Shown here: in pieces, positions 1-6,322 of the stretch | Numbering within the stretch: the first letter of the stretch is position 1 | How the letters are laid out: each line of letters begins with the position of its first letter | Assembly (NCBI GenBank): GCA_036275935.1 | Contig: DASUCS010000092.1 | Span: forward strand, 1-11,233 | Direction: 5' to 3' | From: DASUCS01 sp036275935 | Lineage (GTDB): Bacteria; Actinomycetota; Acidimicrobiia; Acidimicrobiales; JACDCH01 | Length of the DNA stretch: 11,233 nucleotides | Program-made: the position numbers and the translations under genes | Notes under the pieces: model-generated | Told to the model about the DNA's origin: nothing | Database searches by the model: none | The model's input: only the letters and a program-made list of their open reading frames with translations

Positions 1-173
1 CTCACCACCCAAGACAATGGGCGATGCATGTGCCCCATGCACAACCGCGCCCGAGAGCGAACGAACAAACCACCACCCGAAGACGACACCGGCTAGCCCA
101 CGCCGCTGGAGAAACTGAAGGAACCGGTCGTCAGTGCAGGATCGCGCGTATCGTGCGCCGGGCACGGGCGGAG

Positions 174-179
174 AAGGAG
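174..179 (+). promoter_or_regulatory. Ribosome binding site of the SLH-like gene
   Basis: AAGGAG lies 10 nt before ATG 190 and supports that start. Nothing else convincing was seen in the 189 bases before the gene: no strong -35/-10 pair and no RNA gene. Confidence 0.5.
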
Positions 180-189
180 AAGCGGGAAG

Positions 190-1386
190 ATGGGACCTGC
201 CATCCGTCGTCCACTCGCGGCCGTTGCGGCGTTGTGTCTCGCGGTGAGCGCCGTTGTTGTGGGTGCAGCGTCAGCGCGCGCCGCGGACTCGTACGACCCT
301 GCGTGCGATGGCGCAAGTGAGGCATCGGGCGCGTTCGCCGACGCTGGCTTAGCCGCTGACTGCCTGAAGATGTACGGCATTGCTCTCGGCAAGAACGATG
401 GCACATTCGGTGAAGACGACCTGCTGATTCGATCTCAGGTGTCGAGCCTCCTCGCCCGATTCGTCAACCTCGCAGGTGTCGGAATGGACCAACACCGTTC
501 GTTCCCCGATACCGACAACATGTCGAACACGCAAGTCCGCGACGAGATCGAGCGGCTCGCCGGGGCGGGAATCATCGCCGGCTACCCGGACGGACTCTTC
601 CACCCCAACGACCCCCTGAGCGTCGCGCAGGCGGCAACGCTCATCGTCCGCACGTTCCAATACATGCACGCCGCAAAACCCCAGGCGCCGAACGCGCAAG
701 ACCAAGGTTCCACGCAGGCGAACTACGACGCTGCCAAGAACGCGGGCCTCATAAACCCGAGCGCCACCGACATCAGCGGTTCGCAGTACGCAAGCGGCGC
801 GGGGGACCAAACGGCGCGAGGACTCCTCGCTGACGTGCTCGCGGTCAGCGTGCAGGTTCTGGTCGACTACGGCATCACCAACAGCCGGTCGCCGTTCATC
901 TGGTTCCGCGACGGGCAATACCACGTTGGAAGCCAGATACCGGCCGGAACCTACCGGGCACCCAACACAGCACAAGGCTGCTACTGGGAGCGCGAGTCCG
1001 GATTCTCGGGCTCGTTCAACGACGTCATCGCCAACGACATTCGCGATGGCGGCCCGGAGATTGTGACCATCGACCCGAGCGACGCGGGGTTCAAGAGCGA
1101 CCGGTGCGGCTACTGGTCGAACGACCTGAAGGCACTGAAGTCACCCTCCGATCCGATTCCGTCGGGCATGTGGCAGGTCAACTTGGAGGTCGCACCAGGC
1201 ACATACTCGGCCAGTCCCGCCGAATCCGGCGGGTCGTGTTACTTCGAGAGGTTGAGCGGATTCAGTGGCACCTTCAACGACATCCTCGGGAACGGGATCT
1301 CATCCTCGTCGCAAATCGTGACGATCTCGGGATCCGACGTCGGGTTCGCCACAAGTGGCTGCACGCCGTGGATGCCGTCGCCCTAA
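190..1386 (+). CDS. Secreted SLH-like protein with two C-terminal Cys-containing repeat domains
   Basis: Predicted exported, cell-envelope protein of 398 aa; function unknown. Residues 1-31 form a signal peptide: Arg-rich start, hydrophobic core 8-27, A-R-A before a likely cut at 31/32. Residues ~53-100 and ~105-160 look like S-layer-homology repeats. The second is clearer, with FPD(105-107), GIIAGYPDG(127-135), F-x-P and a closing helix; a degenerate third may span 179-228. SLH modules usually anchor proteins to cell-wall polymers. Two homologous domains follow (237-309 and 322-394), each with PAGTY or APGTY, a C-Y-W/F-E-R motif, GFSG-x-FND, IVTI and a second Cys before a closing Trp, suggesting one disulfide per domain. 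ATG 190 is preceded by AAGGAG at 174-179, 10 nt away. It is a single gene with no partner visible. The domain calls rest on pattern recognition only. Confidence 0.85.
   Translation: MGPAIRRPLAAVAALCLAVSAVVVGAASARAADSYDPACDGASEASGAFADAGLAADCLKMYGIALGKNDGTFGEDDLLIRSQVSSLLARFVNLAGVGMDQHRSFPDTDNMSNTQVRDEIERLAGAGIIAGYPDGLFHPNDPLSVAQAATLIVRTFQYMHAAKPQAPNAQDQGSTQANYDAAKNAGLINPSATDISGSQYASGAGDQTARGLLADVLAVSVQVLVDYGITNSRSPFIWFRDGQYHVGSQIPAGTYRAPNTAQGCYWERESGFSGSFNDVIANDIRDGGPEIVTIDPSDAGFKSDRCGYWSNDLKALKSPSDPIPSGMWQVNLEVAPGTYSASPAESGGSCYFERLSGFSGTFNDILGNGISSSSQIVTISGSDVGFATSGCTPWMPSP
898..1116 (+). repeat. Repeat domain copy A in the SLH-like protein
   Basis: Codes for residues 237-309. It begins with a Trp-Phe-Arg-Asp-Gly segment, then PAGTY (251-255), C264-Y-W-E-R, GFSGSFND (271-278), IVTI (291-294), D298-A-G-F and C306-G-Y-W. 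It aligns end to end with copy B and appears to be an internal duplication. I do not recognise a named family. Confidence 0.75.
1153..1371 (+). repeat. Repeat domain copy B in the SLH-like protein
   Basis: Codes for residues 322-394 and matches copy A in order and spacing: APGTY (335-339), C350-Y-F-E-R, GFSGTFND (357-364), IVTI (376-379), D383-V-G-F and C391-T-P-W. The nucleotide sequences differ clearly, so the duplication is old. Confidence 0.75.
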
Positions 1387-1477
1387 TGCTGGCCCGACAT
1401 CGTCGCTGTCGAATCACGTCGATCGACCAGCACAGGCGCGACATGAGACGCGACGAACCCTGAGCACCGCGCGTACG

Positions 1478-1496
1478 GGCCTCCGCCCGAGAGGCC
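1478..1496 (+). terminator. Possible hairpin between the SLH-like gene and the hydrolase relic
   Basis: GGCCTC (1478-1483) and GAGGCC (1491-1496) form a perfect 6-bp stem with a 7-nt loop. There is no T-run after it, so an intrinsic terminator is only a weak suggestion. It sits 92 bases past the SLH-like stop. The rest of 1387-1504 shows no gene. Confidence 0.25.
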
Positions 1497-1504
1497 GACG
1501 ACGG

Positions 1505-1729
1505 CGGCCGTGGGGCTTCAACCTCACCGACATCGAGGTGCCGGTCTTCTGGTGGCACGGCGACCCCGACAACATCGTTCCGCTCGCACACGCCGAGCAC
1601 TCACGCGAGCTGCTCCCGGCCTGCGAGTTCGAGGTCCGTCGAGAGGAGAGCCATCTCGGTGCGTTCGCCGCCGCGGACGTGGTCCTCGAGACGCTGATGA
1701 AGGCGTGGCCCGACGAACGCCCGAGGTGA
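1505..1729 (+). pseudogene. C-terminal remnant of an alpha/beta hydrolase
   Basis: About 74 codons ending at TGA 1727-1729 match the C-terminal part of alpha/beta-fold hydrolases. A beta strand and HGDPDNIVP motif (about 1562-1588) carry the acid residue, and E-E-S-H-L-G (about 1646-1663) carries the catalytic His. The sequence then ends in a closing helix, as the family normally does. Full-length relatives have roughly 270-300 residues. The cap and the GxSxG nucleophile elbow are absent, and the same frame upstream (back to 1387) is low-complexity Arg-rich sequence without homology signs. With no nucleophile and no plausible start, it should be inactive. It converges on the acetyltransferase gene with 9 nt between stops. 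Either the 5' part was deleted, or the SLH-like gene arrived inside the locus; the window start prevents deciding. Confidence 0.65.
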
Positions 1730-1738
1730 CGACGGTTC

Positions 1739-2266
1739 TCAGCCTCGCCGGCCGCCCGGGTCGATGAGGTCACCCGGCAACAGATCCATCAACAAGCCGT
1801 CGTGGAAGGTGCCGTCGTGGCCGCGTTCGTACTGGCGCATGACGCCTACGGGACGAAAGCCGACCTTCTCGTAGCAGCGGATCGCGCGGTGGTTGTCGGC
1901 GGCCGGATCGATCGTCACGCGATGATGACCGACGTCGTCGAACAGGTGACGCGCGAGCGTCCGAACGGCATCGGTACCGAGGCCTTGCCCGTGCCAATCC
2001 GGATGAAGGGCGATGTCGATGCCCGCATGCCGGTAGTCCGGCTCTCTCTCCTCCCATGACTGGATCAGCCCGACCGTGACACCGTCGAGGATGACCGCAT
2101 AGACCGTCGCGGCGTCGTCCTCGGGCCACACGTGTTCGCGTGCGAGCTTCTCGCGGTCCTCACCCGGCCAATAGCGCTCCATGTCCCGCGCCGTGAACAA
2201 CGCGATGAACGCGTCGAGATCGGTCGGCTCGACCAGGCGCAGGGTCACCCGCTCACCTCGCAGCAT
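1739..2266 (-). CDS. GNAT acetyltransferase, AAC(6')/RimJ-like
   Basis: A 175-aa GNAT-fold protein predicted to move an acetyl group from acetyl-CoA to an amine. Acetyl-CoA-binding motif A lies at 83-104, with HGQGLGT (92-98) as the pyrophosphate loop; the usual first Arg/Gln is a His. Motif B is DNHRAIRCYEKVGF (124-137). The R-A-I-R-C-Y-E-K-x-G-F block, the D-P at 120-121 and the G-L-G-T loop resemble, from memory, aminoglycoside 6'-N-acetyltransferases of the AAC(6')-Ib type. The wider RimJ/RimL group shares much of this, so the substrate is open. Its ATG (2266) directly follows the TAG of the upstream nucleotidyltransferase gene, so translation is probably coupled. It is the last gene of the minus-strand block. 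Confidence 0.85.
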   Translation of the reverse strand: MLRGERVTLRLVEPTDLDAFIALFTARDMERYWPGEDREKLAREHVWPEDDAATVYAVILDGVTVGLIQSWEEREPDYRHAGIDIALHPDWHGQGLGTDAVRTLARHLFDDVGHHRVTIDPAADNHRAIRCYEKVGFRPVGVMRQYERGHDGTFHDGLLMDLLPGDLIDPGGRRG

Positions 2267-2878
2267 CTACGGACCTTCGTCGAAGAACCGACGCCAGGGA
2301 TGGTCGGGATCGAGATGTTCGATCAGCCGCGCCCGCTCCTGCTCGTCCAGCTCCGGGATGACCTCCGCCGCGTCGACATCGTCCTTCGGTCGCGGCGTCT
2401 TGCTCTTGAACAGGAGCTGCAGATCCGGCGCGAGGTACGGGACACCGTCACTCGTCTCGCGCACCGCGACCCGCCATGGCAACTGGAACGACGGATCCCG
2501 CCGGTAGACCCAGCCGCGATCGGATCCTTCGCCGATCGTCATGTCGAGCAGCCACGGTCCGTCCGGAGCGGCGCGGCACCACACGTTGTTCTGCTGCGCG
2601 TCGGAACTGAGCGGCTGACCGTGCCATGGCCGCAGGCGACCGGCGGCCGCGACGTGGAGATCCCAACCGGACAGGTGCCCGTAGACCGCATCGAGCTCGG
2701 CGCGTACGACGCCCACGTCGATGTCCTCGTGGGCCCGCCACGTGCGTCCGAAGTGGAGCTCGAGCGCCCACCCGCCGCTGACCCACCAACGAAACGGTGC
2801 CGGGGAGAAGATCTCGACGATCTCCTGGACCGTGAGCGGCTGCCAACGACCGAGCTCGGGCGGGGGCACGACGAGCAA
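2267..2878 (-). CDS. Nucleotidyltransferase of the ANT(2'')/LinB (AadB-like) type
   Basis: A 203-aa enzyme predicted to transfer a nucleotide from NTP to a hydroxyl. The nucleotidyltransferase signature is S34-G-G-W-A-L-E-L followed by H50-E-D-I-D-V, giving the two metal-binding Asp residues D52 and D54. D112 in LLDMTIGE is the likely third carboxylate. The following GWVYRRDP segment and the K-S-K-x-x-R-P-K-D-D-x-D-A motif (158-169) are typical of the aminoglycoside-2''-adenylyltransferase-like family. That family also includes lincosamide nucleotidyltransferases and many environmental members of unknown substrate. The start is TTG 2878; GTG 2869 in the same frame is an alternative, and an in-frame stop lies just upstream. 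No strong ribosome site is seen. The gene begins 18 nt after the LLM oxidoreductase stop and ends exactly at the acetyltransferase ATG. Confidence 0.85.
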   Translation of the reverse strand: MLVVPPPELGRWQPLTVQEIVEIFSPAPFRWWVSGGWALELHFGRTWRAHEDIDVGVVRAELDAVYGHLSGWDLHVAAAGRLRPWHGQPLSSDAQQNNVWCRAAPDGPWLLDMTIGEGSDRGWVYRRDPSFQLPWRVAVRETSDGVPYLAPDLQLLFKSKTPRPKDDVDAAEVIPELDEQERARLIEHLDPDHPWRRFFDEGP

Positions 2879-2896
2879 CTCGAAGCTCAGGAGAAC

Positions 2897-3721
2897 TCAG
2901 GTGAACTCGGGCATCACGTCGCGGGCGAAGCGCTCCACCTGCGCTCGCCCCGCATCGGGCCAGCCGCACACCAGGTAGCCATAGCCCGCGTCGCGCCACT
3001 TGCCTGCGTGCTTCCGCGCGGTGTCGAGATCATCGAGCGACAAGGAGTTCGCCCTCATGATCGAGGCGGGATCGCGCCCCGCGTCGGTCGCCAGCTGATC
3101 GACGCGCTCGTTGGCCTCGCGAAGCGAGTTCGGTGTCCCCCACGCATGCCACACGTCGGCGTAACGCGCGACGAGAGGAAGCGTTCGGTTGGGTCCGTTC
3201 CCACCGATCCAGATCGGAGGGTGCGGTCGCTGCACGGGTACGGGCCGAAGCTGCGCATCGTGCAGCGAGACCGCCTTGCCCTCGTACGACACGACCTCGC
3301 CAGTGAACAGCCGGGTCACGATCTCCAACGCGTCTTCGAGGAGGTCGAAGCGCGCACCGGTCGAAGGGAACGGGATGCCGAGCTCGTTGTGCTCCTTGTC
3401 GAACCACGCCGCTCCGAGCGACAGCTCCAGTCGCCCGTGGGACGCGTGGTCGATCGTCATCGCCTGCGCGGCGAACACGGACGGGTGCCGGTACGTGACG
3501 CCGGCAACCAACACGCCGAGCCGGATGCGGGATGTCGCGCCCGCAAGTGCGGCGAGCGCGGTCATCGCTTCGAACGCCTCGCCGGGACCGTCGCCGTACA
3601 TCGGTTGGAAGTGATCGAAGCCCCACACGCCGTCGAAGCCGAGCTCCTCGGCGAACTGCGCGCGACTGACGACCTCGTCCCACGGCATGCGCTGCTGCGC
3701 CACATCGAGTCCGAAACGCAT
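2897..3721 (-). CDS. LLM-class F420-dependent oxidoreductase
   Basis: Luciferase-like monooxygenase-fold protein, 274 aa from ATG 3721. Family members usually bind reduced F420, sometimes FMN, and oxidise or reduce small organic substrates in the cytoplasm. Visible family motifs are ELGFDGVWGFDHF (26-38), the buried strand IRLGVLV (66-72), the H80-P-S-V...T-I-D-H substrate-side loop, G-R-L-E-L-S-L-G-A-A-W (96-106) and H111. HPPIWIGGNGP (167-177) and the A-D-V-W-H-A-W segment (188-194) belong to the cofactor pocket. The frame extends to 3802, but that would add 27 Arg/Ala-rich residues and overlap the upstream gene by 47 nt. Starting at MRFGLD leaves a 34-nt gap and matches the family N-terminus. 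No clear ribosome site precedes either start. The substrate is unknown. Confidence 0.9.
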   Translation of the reverse strand: MRFGLDVAQQRMPWDEVVSRAQFAEELGFDGVWGFDHFQPMYGDGPGEAFEAMTALAALAGATSRIRLGVLVAGVTYRHPSVFAAQAMTIDHASHGRLELSLGAAWFDKEHNELGIPFPSTGARFDLLEDALEIVTRLFTGEVVSYEGKAVSLHDAQLRPVPVQRPHPPIWIGGNGPNRTLPLVARYADVWHAWGTPNSLREANERVDQLATDAGRDPASIMRANSLSLDDLDTARKHAGKWRDAGYGYLVCGWPDAGRAQVERFARDVMPEFT

Positions 3722-3755
3722 CAGCGCAACGTAGCGGTGCCGCCCGGCCGCGAGC

Positions 3756-4013
3756 TCAGCTCTCCGGGATCTCCTCCCACCACTGGCACCACCAGTCGCC
3801 ACCTACGAGGATCCGCAGCGTGGGGTGCCAGCAGTACGACAGCTCGGCATCGGGGTCGAGGTAGTAGAGGCAGTTGTCGCAGCGGTGGACCTTCCCGAAC
3901 TCCTCGAGCGGATGTGCCCGCAGGATCGCCCGTTCCATCAGGTCCTTCCACTCGAGCCACTTCTTCTCGTCGACCTCGGTGGGTTCGGCTGCGGGGATCT
4001 CGTAGTCGGACAT
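3756..4013 (-). CDS. Small four-Cys protein, HiPIP-like Fe-S candidate
   Basis: An 85-aa cytoplasmic protein without a signal peptide. Residues 13-38 are charged and probably helical. The rest has cysteines C45, C48, C61 and C76 (C-x2-C-x12-C-x14-C), with Y50-Y51 after the first pair and G-D-W-W-C-Q-W-W around the last. This order, with aromatics packed about it and a Trp-Cys-x-x-Trp end, resembles high-potential iron-sulfur proteins. It also resembles the small HiPIP-like subunits of benzylsuccinate synthase and 4-hydroxyphenylacetate decarboxylase, so I infer a [4Fe-4S] cluster. A structural zinc site (H63 is nearby) is the alternative. The gene lies 38 nt after the amidohydrolase and 34 nt before the LLM oxidoreductase, all on one strand, so a partner role for one of them is likely. 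No clear ribosome site precedes ATG 4013. I do not recognise a named family. Confidence 0.75.
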   Translation of the reverse strand: MSDYEIPAAEPTEVDEKKWLEWKDLMERAILRAHPLEEFGKVHRCDNCLYYLDPDAELSYCWHPTLRILVGGDWWCQWWEEIPES

Positions 4014-4051
4014 GCGTCGAAGGTATCGGCTGGTGAGTGGGGCCTTCTACG

Positions 4052-5332
4052 TCAGCGAGCGCTCGGCACGCTCAGGTCCGTCGCGAGCGCCTTGTGCTGC
4101 CCGACCTTGGTCGCGTTCGTCGACCGGATCGACACGTCGTGACCGCGAGCGCTCTCGCGCAGGGCACCGACAGTGCAGTTCTGCTTGCCGCCGAGAGCAC
4201 CGAACGGCTCGTAGCTGAAGTGCTTCATCGCGTTGAGGTGCGTCATGCGGTCGATGTCCGCGTCGCTCACGCCGTCGAAGTGCGTCACGAGCTCTTCCGG
4301 TGCGAACGGCCAGGTCGAATCCGAGTGCGGGTAGTCGCACTCCCACATCACATGGTCCATGTTGAGGAAGTCGCGGCTGGCGACGCCGAACTTGTCGTCG
4401 ATGAAGCACGTGAGGACGTGGTCGTTGAACACCTCGCTCGGCAGGCGGTCGCCGAAGTCCTGACCCGTCCACGCGTGATGGCGGCGGTAGTTGTAGTCAA
4501 CGCGCTCGAGGAAGTACGGGATCCAGCCGATGCCGCCTTCGGAGAGCGCGATCTTCAGGTCGGGGAACTTCCGCAACACGGGCGACCACACGAGATCGGC
4601 TGCGGCCTGCACGATGTTCATCGGCGTGAGCGTGATCAGGCAGTCGATCGGCGCGTCCGGCGCAGTGATCACCAACTGCGAGGACGAGCCGATGTGCAGA
4701 CAGACCACGACGTTCTCGTCACTGCACGCCTGCCAGAAGGGATCCCACGAATCCGAGTGGAAGCTCGGGTAGCCGAGCTTCGACGGGTTCTCGGAGAACG
4801 TCACGGCGTGCGCGCCCTTCCGAGCCGTGCGGCGAACCTCGTCGGCCAGCGCCTGCGCGTCCCACATGATCGGCAACACACAGGGGATGAAGCGGCCGGG
4901 GTGCGTGCCACACCACGTCTCGATGTGCCAGTCGTTGTAGGCCTGGATCATGGCCAGCGCGAGGTCCTTGTCCTCCGCACGAGCGAAGTACTGACCACAG
5001 AACTGCGGGAAGGACGGGAAGCACAGCGAGCCGAGGACGCCGTTCGCATCCATGTCCTTCACGCGCTCGTCGATGTCGAAGCAGCCGGCACGCAGTTCTG
5101 CGAAGGACGTCGGCTCCATGCCGTACTCCTCCGGCGGGCGTCCAGCGACGGCATTGAGCGCGACGTTCGTCGCCTCCTGGCCTTCGAACACCCACGCGTT
5201 CGTGCCGTCAGGACGCGTGATGAACTGCGGCGCTTGATCCTCGTACTTCGCCGGCACCCGTCCCGCGAACAGGTCCGGCGGCTCGACCACGTGGTCGTCG
5301 ACGCTCACGAGCACCATGTCGTCGATCTGCAC
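4052..5332 (-). CDS. Amidohydrolase family 2 (ACMSD-like TIM barrel) enzyme
   Basis: A metal-dependent TIM-barrel hydrolase or decarboxylase of 426 aa from GTG 5332. Family-2 marks: VSVDDHVVEPPDLF (9-22) with metal-site H14 and E17; H213 in C-L-H-I-G-S on strand 5; L-S-E-G-G-I-G-W-I-P (263-272) with E265; and the strand-8 acid D333 in W-E-C-D-Y-P-H-S-D. An active-site CFPSFPQF loop (104-111) and the S-E-N-P-S-K-L-G segment (180-187) fit the aminocarboxymuconate-semialdehyde decarboxylase-like branch common in actinobacterial catabolic clusters. The frame runs to TTG 5359, but AAGGGGGA (5336-5343) just before GTG 5332 favours the shorter start; ATG 5317 is also possible. It opens the minus-strand block and is divergent from the crotonase. 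The C-terminal ~45 residues past the barrel are polar. Hydrolysis versus decarboxylation cannot be told apart here. Confidence 0.9.
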   Translation of the reverse strand: MQIDDMVLVSVDDHVVEPPDLFAGRVPAKYEDQAPQFITRPDGTNAWVFEGQEATNVALNAVAGRPPEEYGMEPTSFAELRAGCFDIDERVKDMDANGVLGSLCFPSFPQFCGQYFARAEDKDLALAMIQAYNDWHIETWCGTHPGRFIPCVLPIMWDAQALADEVRRTARKGAHAVTFSENPSKLGYPSFHSDSWDPFWQACSDENVVVCLHIGSSSQLVITAPDAPIDCLITLTPMNIVQAAADLVWSPVLRKFPDLKIALSEGGIGWIPYFLERVDYNYRRHHAWTGQDFGDRLPSEVFNDHVLTCFIDDKFGVASRDFLNMDHVMWECDYPHSDSTWPFAPEELVTHFDGVSDADIDRMTHLNAMKHFSYEPFGALGGKQNCTVGALRESARGHDVSIRSTNATKVGQHKALATDLSVPSAR

Positions 5333-5403
5333 GGCTCCCCCTTGCCACGGAATCCTCAACTAACATCCGTGTCACCTGAACGGTAGCACCCGAGGAGTGG
5401 CCC
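5333..5403. promoter_or_regulatory. Divergent promoter region between amidohydrolase and crotonase genes
   Basis: This 71-bp gap must hold the start signals for both directions. Visible are an interrupted inverted repeat CCGT (5367-5370) / ACGG (5380-5383) with a 9-nt spacer, and a TAACAT (5361-5366) resembling a -10 box with a TTGCCA 13 bp before it, which is too close for a standard promoter. The AACGGT half-site (5379-5384) recurs in the gap at 9202-9263, making it an operator candidate for the nearby TetR regulator. No promoter pair can be fixed by eye. Confidence 0.45.
5336..5343 (-). promoter_or_regulatory. Ribosome binding site deciding the amidohydrolase start
   Basis: Read on the minus strand, AAGGGGGA ends 3 nt before GTG 5332. 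The upstream TTG 5359 has no comparable site and would put this run inside the coding region. Confidence 0.5.
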
Positions 5404-6303
5404 GTGTCCGAGTACCAGTACGTCCTCTACGAGCCCGTGGAGGACGACCCGCGGATCGTGCGGATCATGCTCAACCGGGTCGAAGCGCGCAACGCGCAGA
5501 ACCGCGGGATGCTCGTCGAGCTGAACGAGGCGTTCCTGCGTGCGGAAGCGGACGACGAGGTGCGCGTCGTGATCCTCGGCGGCGTCGGGCCGATGTTCTC
5601 GTCCGGTCACGACATGGGGTCGAAGCAGGCGATGGAGGAGTACGCCACCCACCCCACGCGCAAGATCAACGGCGCGACTCGCCAGGGTGCGGAGAACCTG
5701 ATGCTGCAGGAGTGGCACTACTTCTTCGACAACACGCGGCGCTGGCGCAACCTGCGCAAGATCACGATCGGTCAGGCGCACGGTGACGTGTACGCCGCGG
5801 GGCTCATGCTGTTGTGGGCCTGCGATCTGATCGTGTGCGACGACAACACACGCTTTGCTGACGTGGTCGGCGCTCGGCTCGGGATGTGCGGGGTCGAGTA
5901 CTTCGCCCACCCGTGGGAGTTCGGACCGCGCAAGGCGAAGGAGCTGCTGCTGACGGGCGACGCCCTCGACGCCGACGAAGCCCATCGGCTCGGCATGATC
6001 AGCAAGATCTTCCCGCCGGACGAGCTCCAGGATCGGACCATCGACTTCGCCCGTCGCATCGCCGCGCTCCCGACCATGACCGCACTGTTGATCAAGGAGT
6101 CCGTCAACCAGAGCGTCGACAACATGGGCTTCTACAACGCGCTCAACGCCTGCTTCACCCTGCACGAGCTCAACCACTCGCACTGGGCCCAGACACACGA
6201 CAATCGCTACCCGATCGCGTTGGAGGAGGACGGCGTCCCCAACTGGAAGGAGGCGCCGCCGATCGTCAACGCCGTGAAGAACAAGGTGCGCGCGGACGGA
6301 TAA
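5404..6303 (+). CDS. Enoyl-CoA hydratase/isomerase (crotonase) family protein with atypical active site
   Basis: Crotonase-fold protein of 299 aa. Oxyanion-hole segments are visible at FSSGHDMGS (65-73) and G123-Q-A-H-G-D-V-Y-A-A-G (123-133), and the CDLIV strand aligns at 140-144. Residues 184-204 carry the family's L-T-G-D...A-H-R-L-G-M-I-S-K-I-F-P block. Against rat enoyl-CoA hydratase, both catalytic glutamates are replaced: the E144 position is M135 and the E164 position is V155. D153 or E165 could serve instead, but simple hydration is doubtful; isomerase, hydrolase, lyase or decarboxylase chemistry is possible. Residues 250-299 form a longer, His/Trp-rich tail than usual. GTG 5404 is preceded by GAGGAG (5392-5397), 6 nt away. 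It heads a crotonase-TetR-SDR unit and faces the amidohydrolase across 71 bp. Confidence 0.88.
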   Translation: MSEYQYVLYEPVEDDPRIVRIMLNRVEARNAQNRGMLVELNEAFLRAEADDEVRVVILGGVGPMFSSGHDMGSKQAMEEYATHPTRKINGATRQGAENLMLQEWHYFFDNTRRWRNLRKITIGQAHGDVYAAGLMLLWACDLIVCDDNTRFADVVGARLGMCGVEYFAHPWEFGPRKAKELLLTGDALDADEAHRLGMISKIFPPDELQDRTIDFARRIAALPTMTALLIKESVNQSVDNMGFYNALNACFTLHELNHSHWAQTHDNRYPIALEEDGVPNWKEAPPIVNAVKNKVRADG

Positions 6304-6309
6304 GCCCAC

Positions 6310-6317
6310 GGAGGAGG
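6310..6317 (+). promoter_or_regulatory. Strong Shine-Dalgarno without a start codon in place
   Basis: GGAGGAGG ends 5 nt before codon 6323-6325, which reads GAG in the TetR frame. GTG or ATG would be expected there. The site begins 7 nt after the crotonase stop and supports a separate translation start for the regulator. Confidence 0.6.
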
Positions 6318-6322
6318 CAACC

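Noticed and set aside
25..41. Short inverted repeat TGCAT / ATGCA near the left edge
   Set aside because: Only 5 bp of stem, no T-run and no gene end known beside it; this is expected by chance.
3722..3802. Longer N-terminus for the LLM oxidoreductase
   Set aside because: The 27 extra residues are Arg/Ala/Gly-rich, lack family similarity and overlap the upstream small gene; the ATG at 3721 begins with the family's usual M-R-F-G.
2132..4036. 634-codon open frame on the plus strand
   Set aside because: It lies antisense to four genes with clear family motifs and is Arg/Val/Leu-rich without any recognisable domain. It is a typical GC-rich shadow frame.
4019..4047. GAAGG / CCTTC inverted repeat between the amidohydrolase and the four-Cys gene
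   Set aside because: A 5-bp stem with a 19-nt loop is too weak to call an attenuator or terminator.
4037..5386. 449-codon open frame on the plus strand
   Set aside because: Antisense to the amidohydrolase, whose metal-ligand motifs are intact; composition is His/Arg/Val-biased with no domain.
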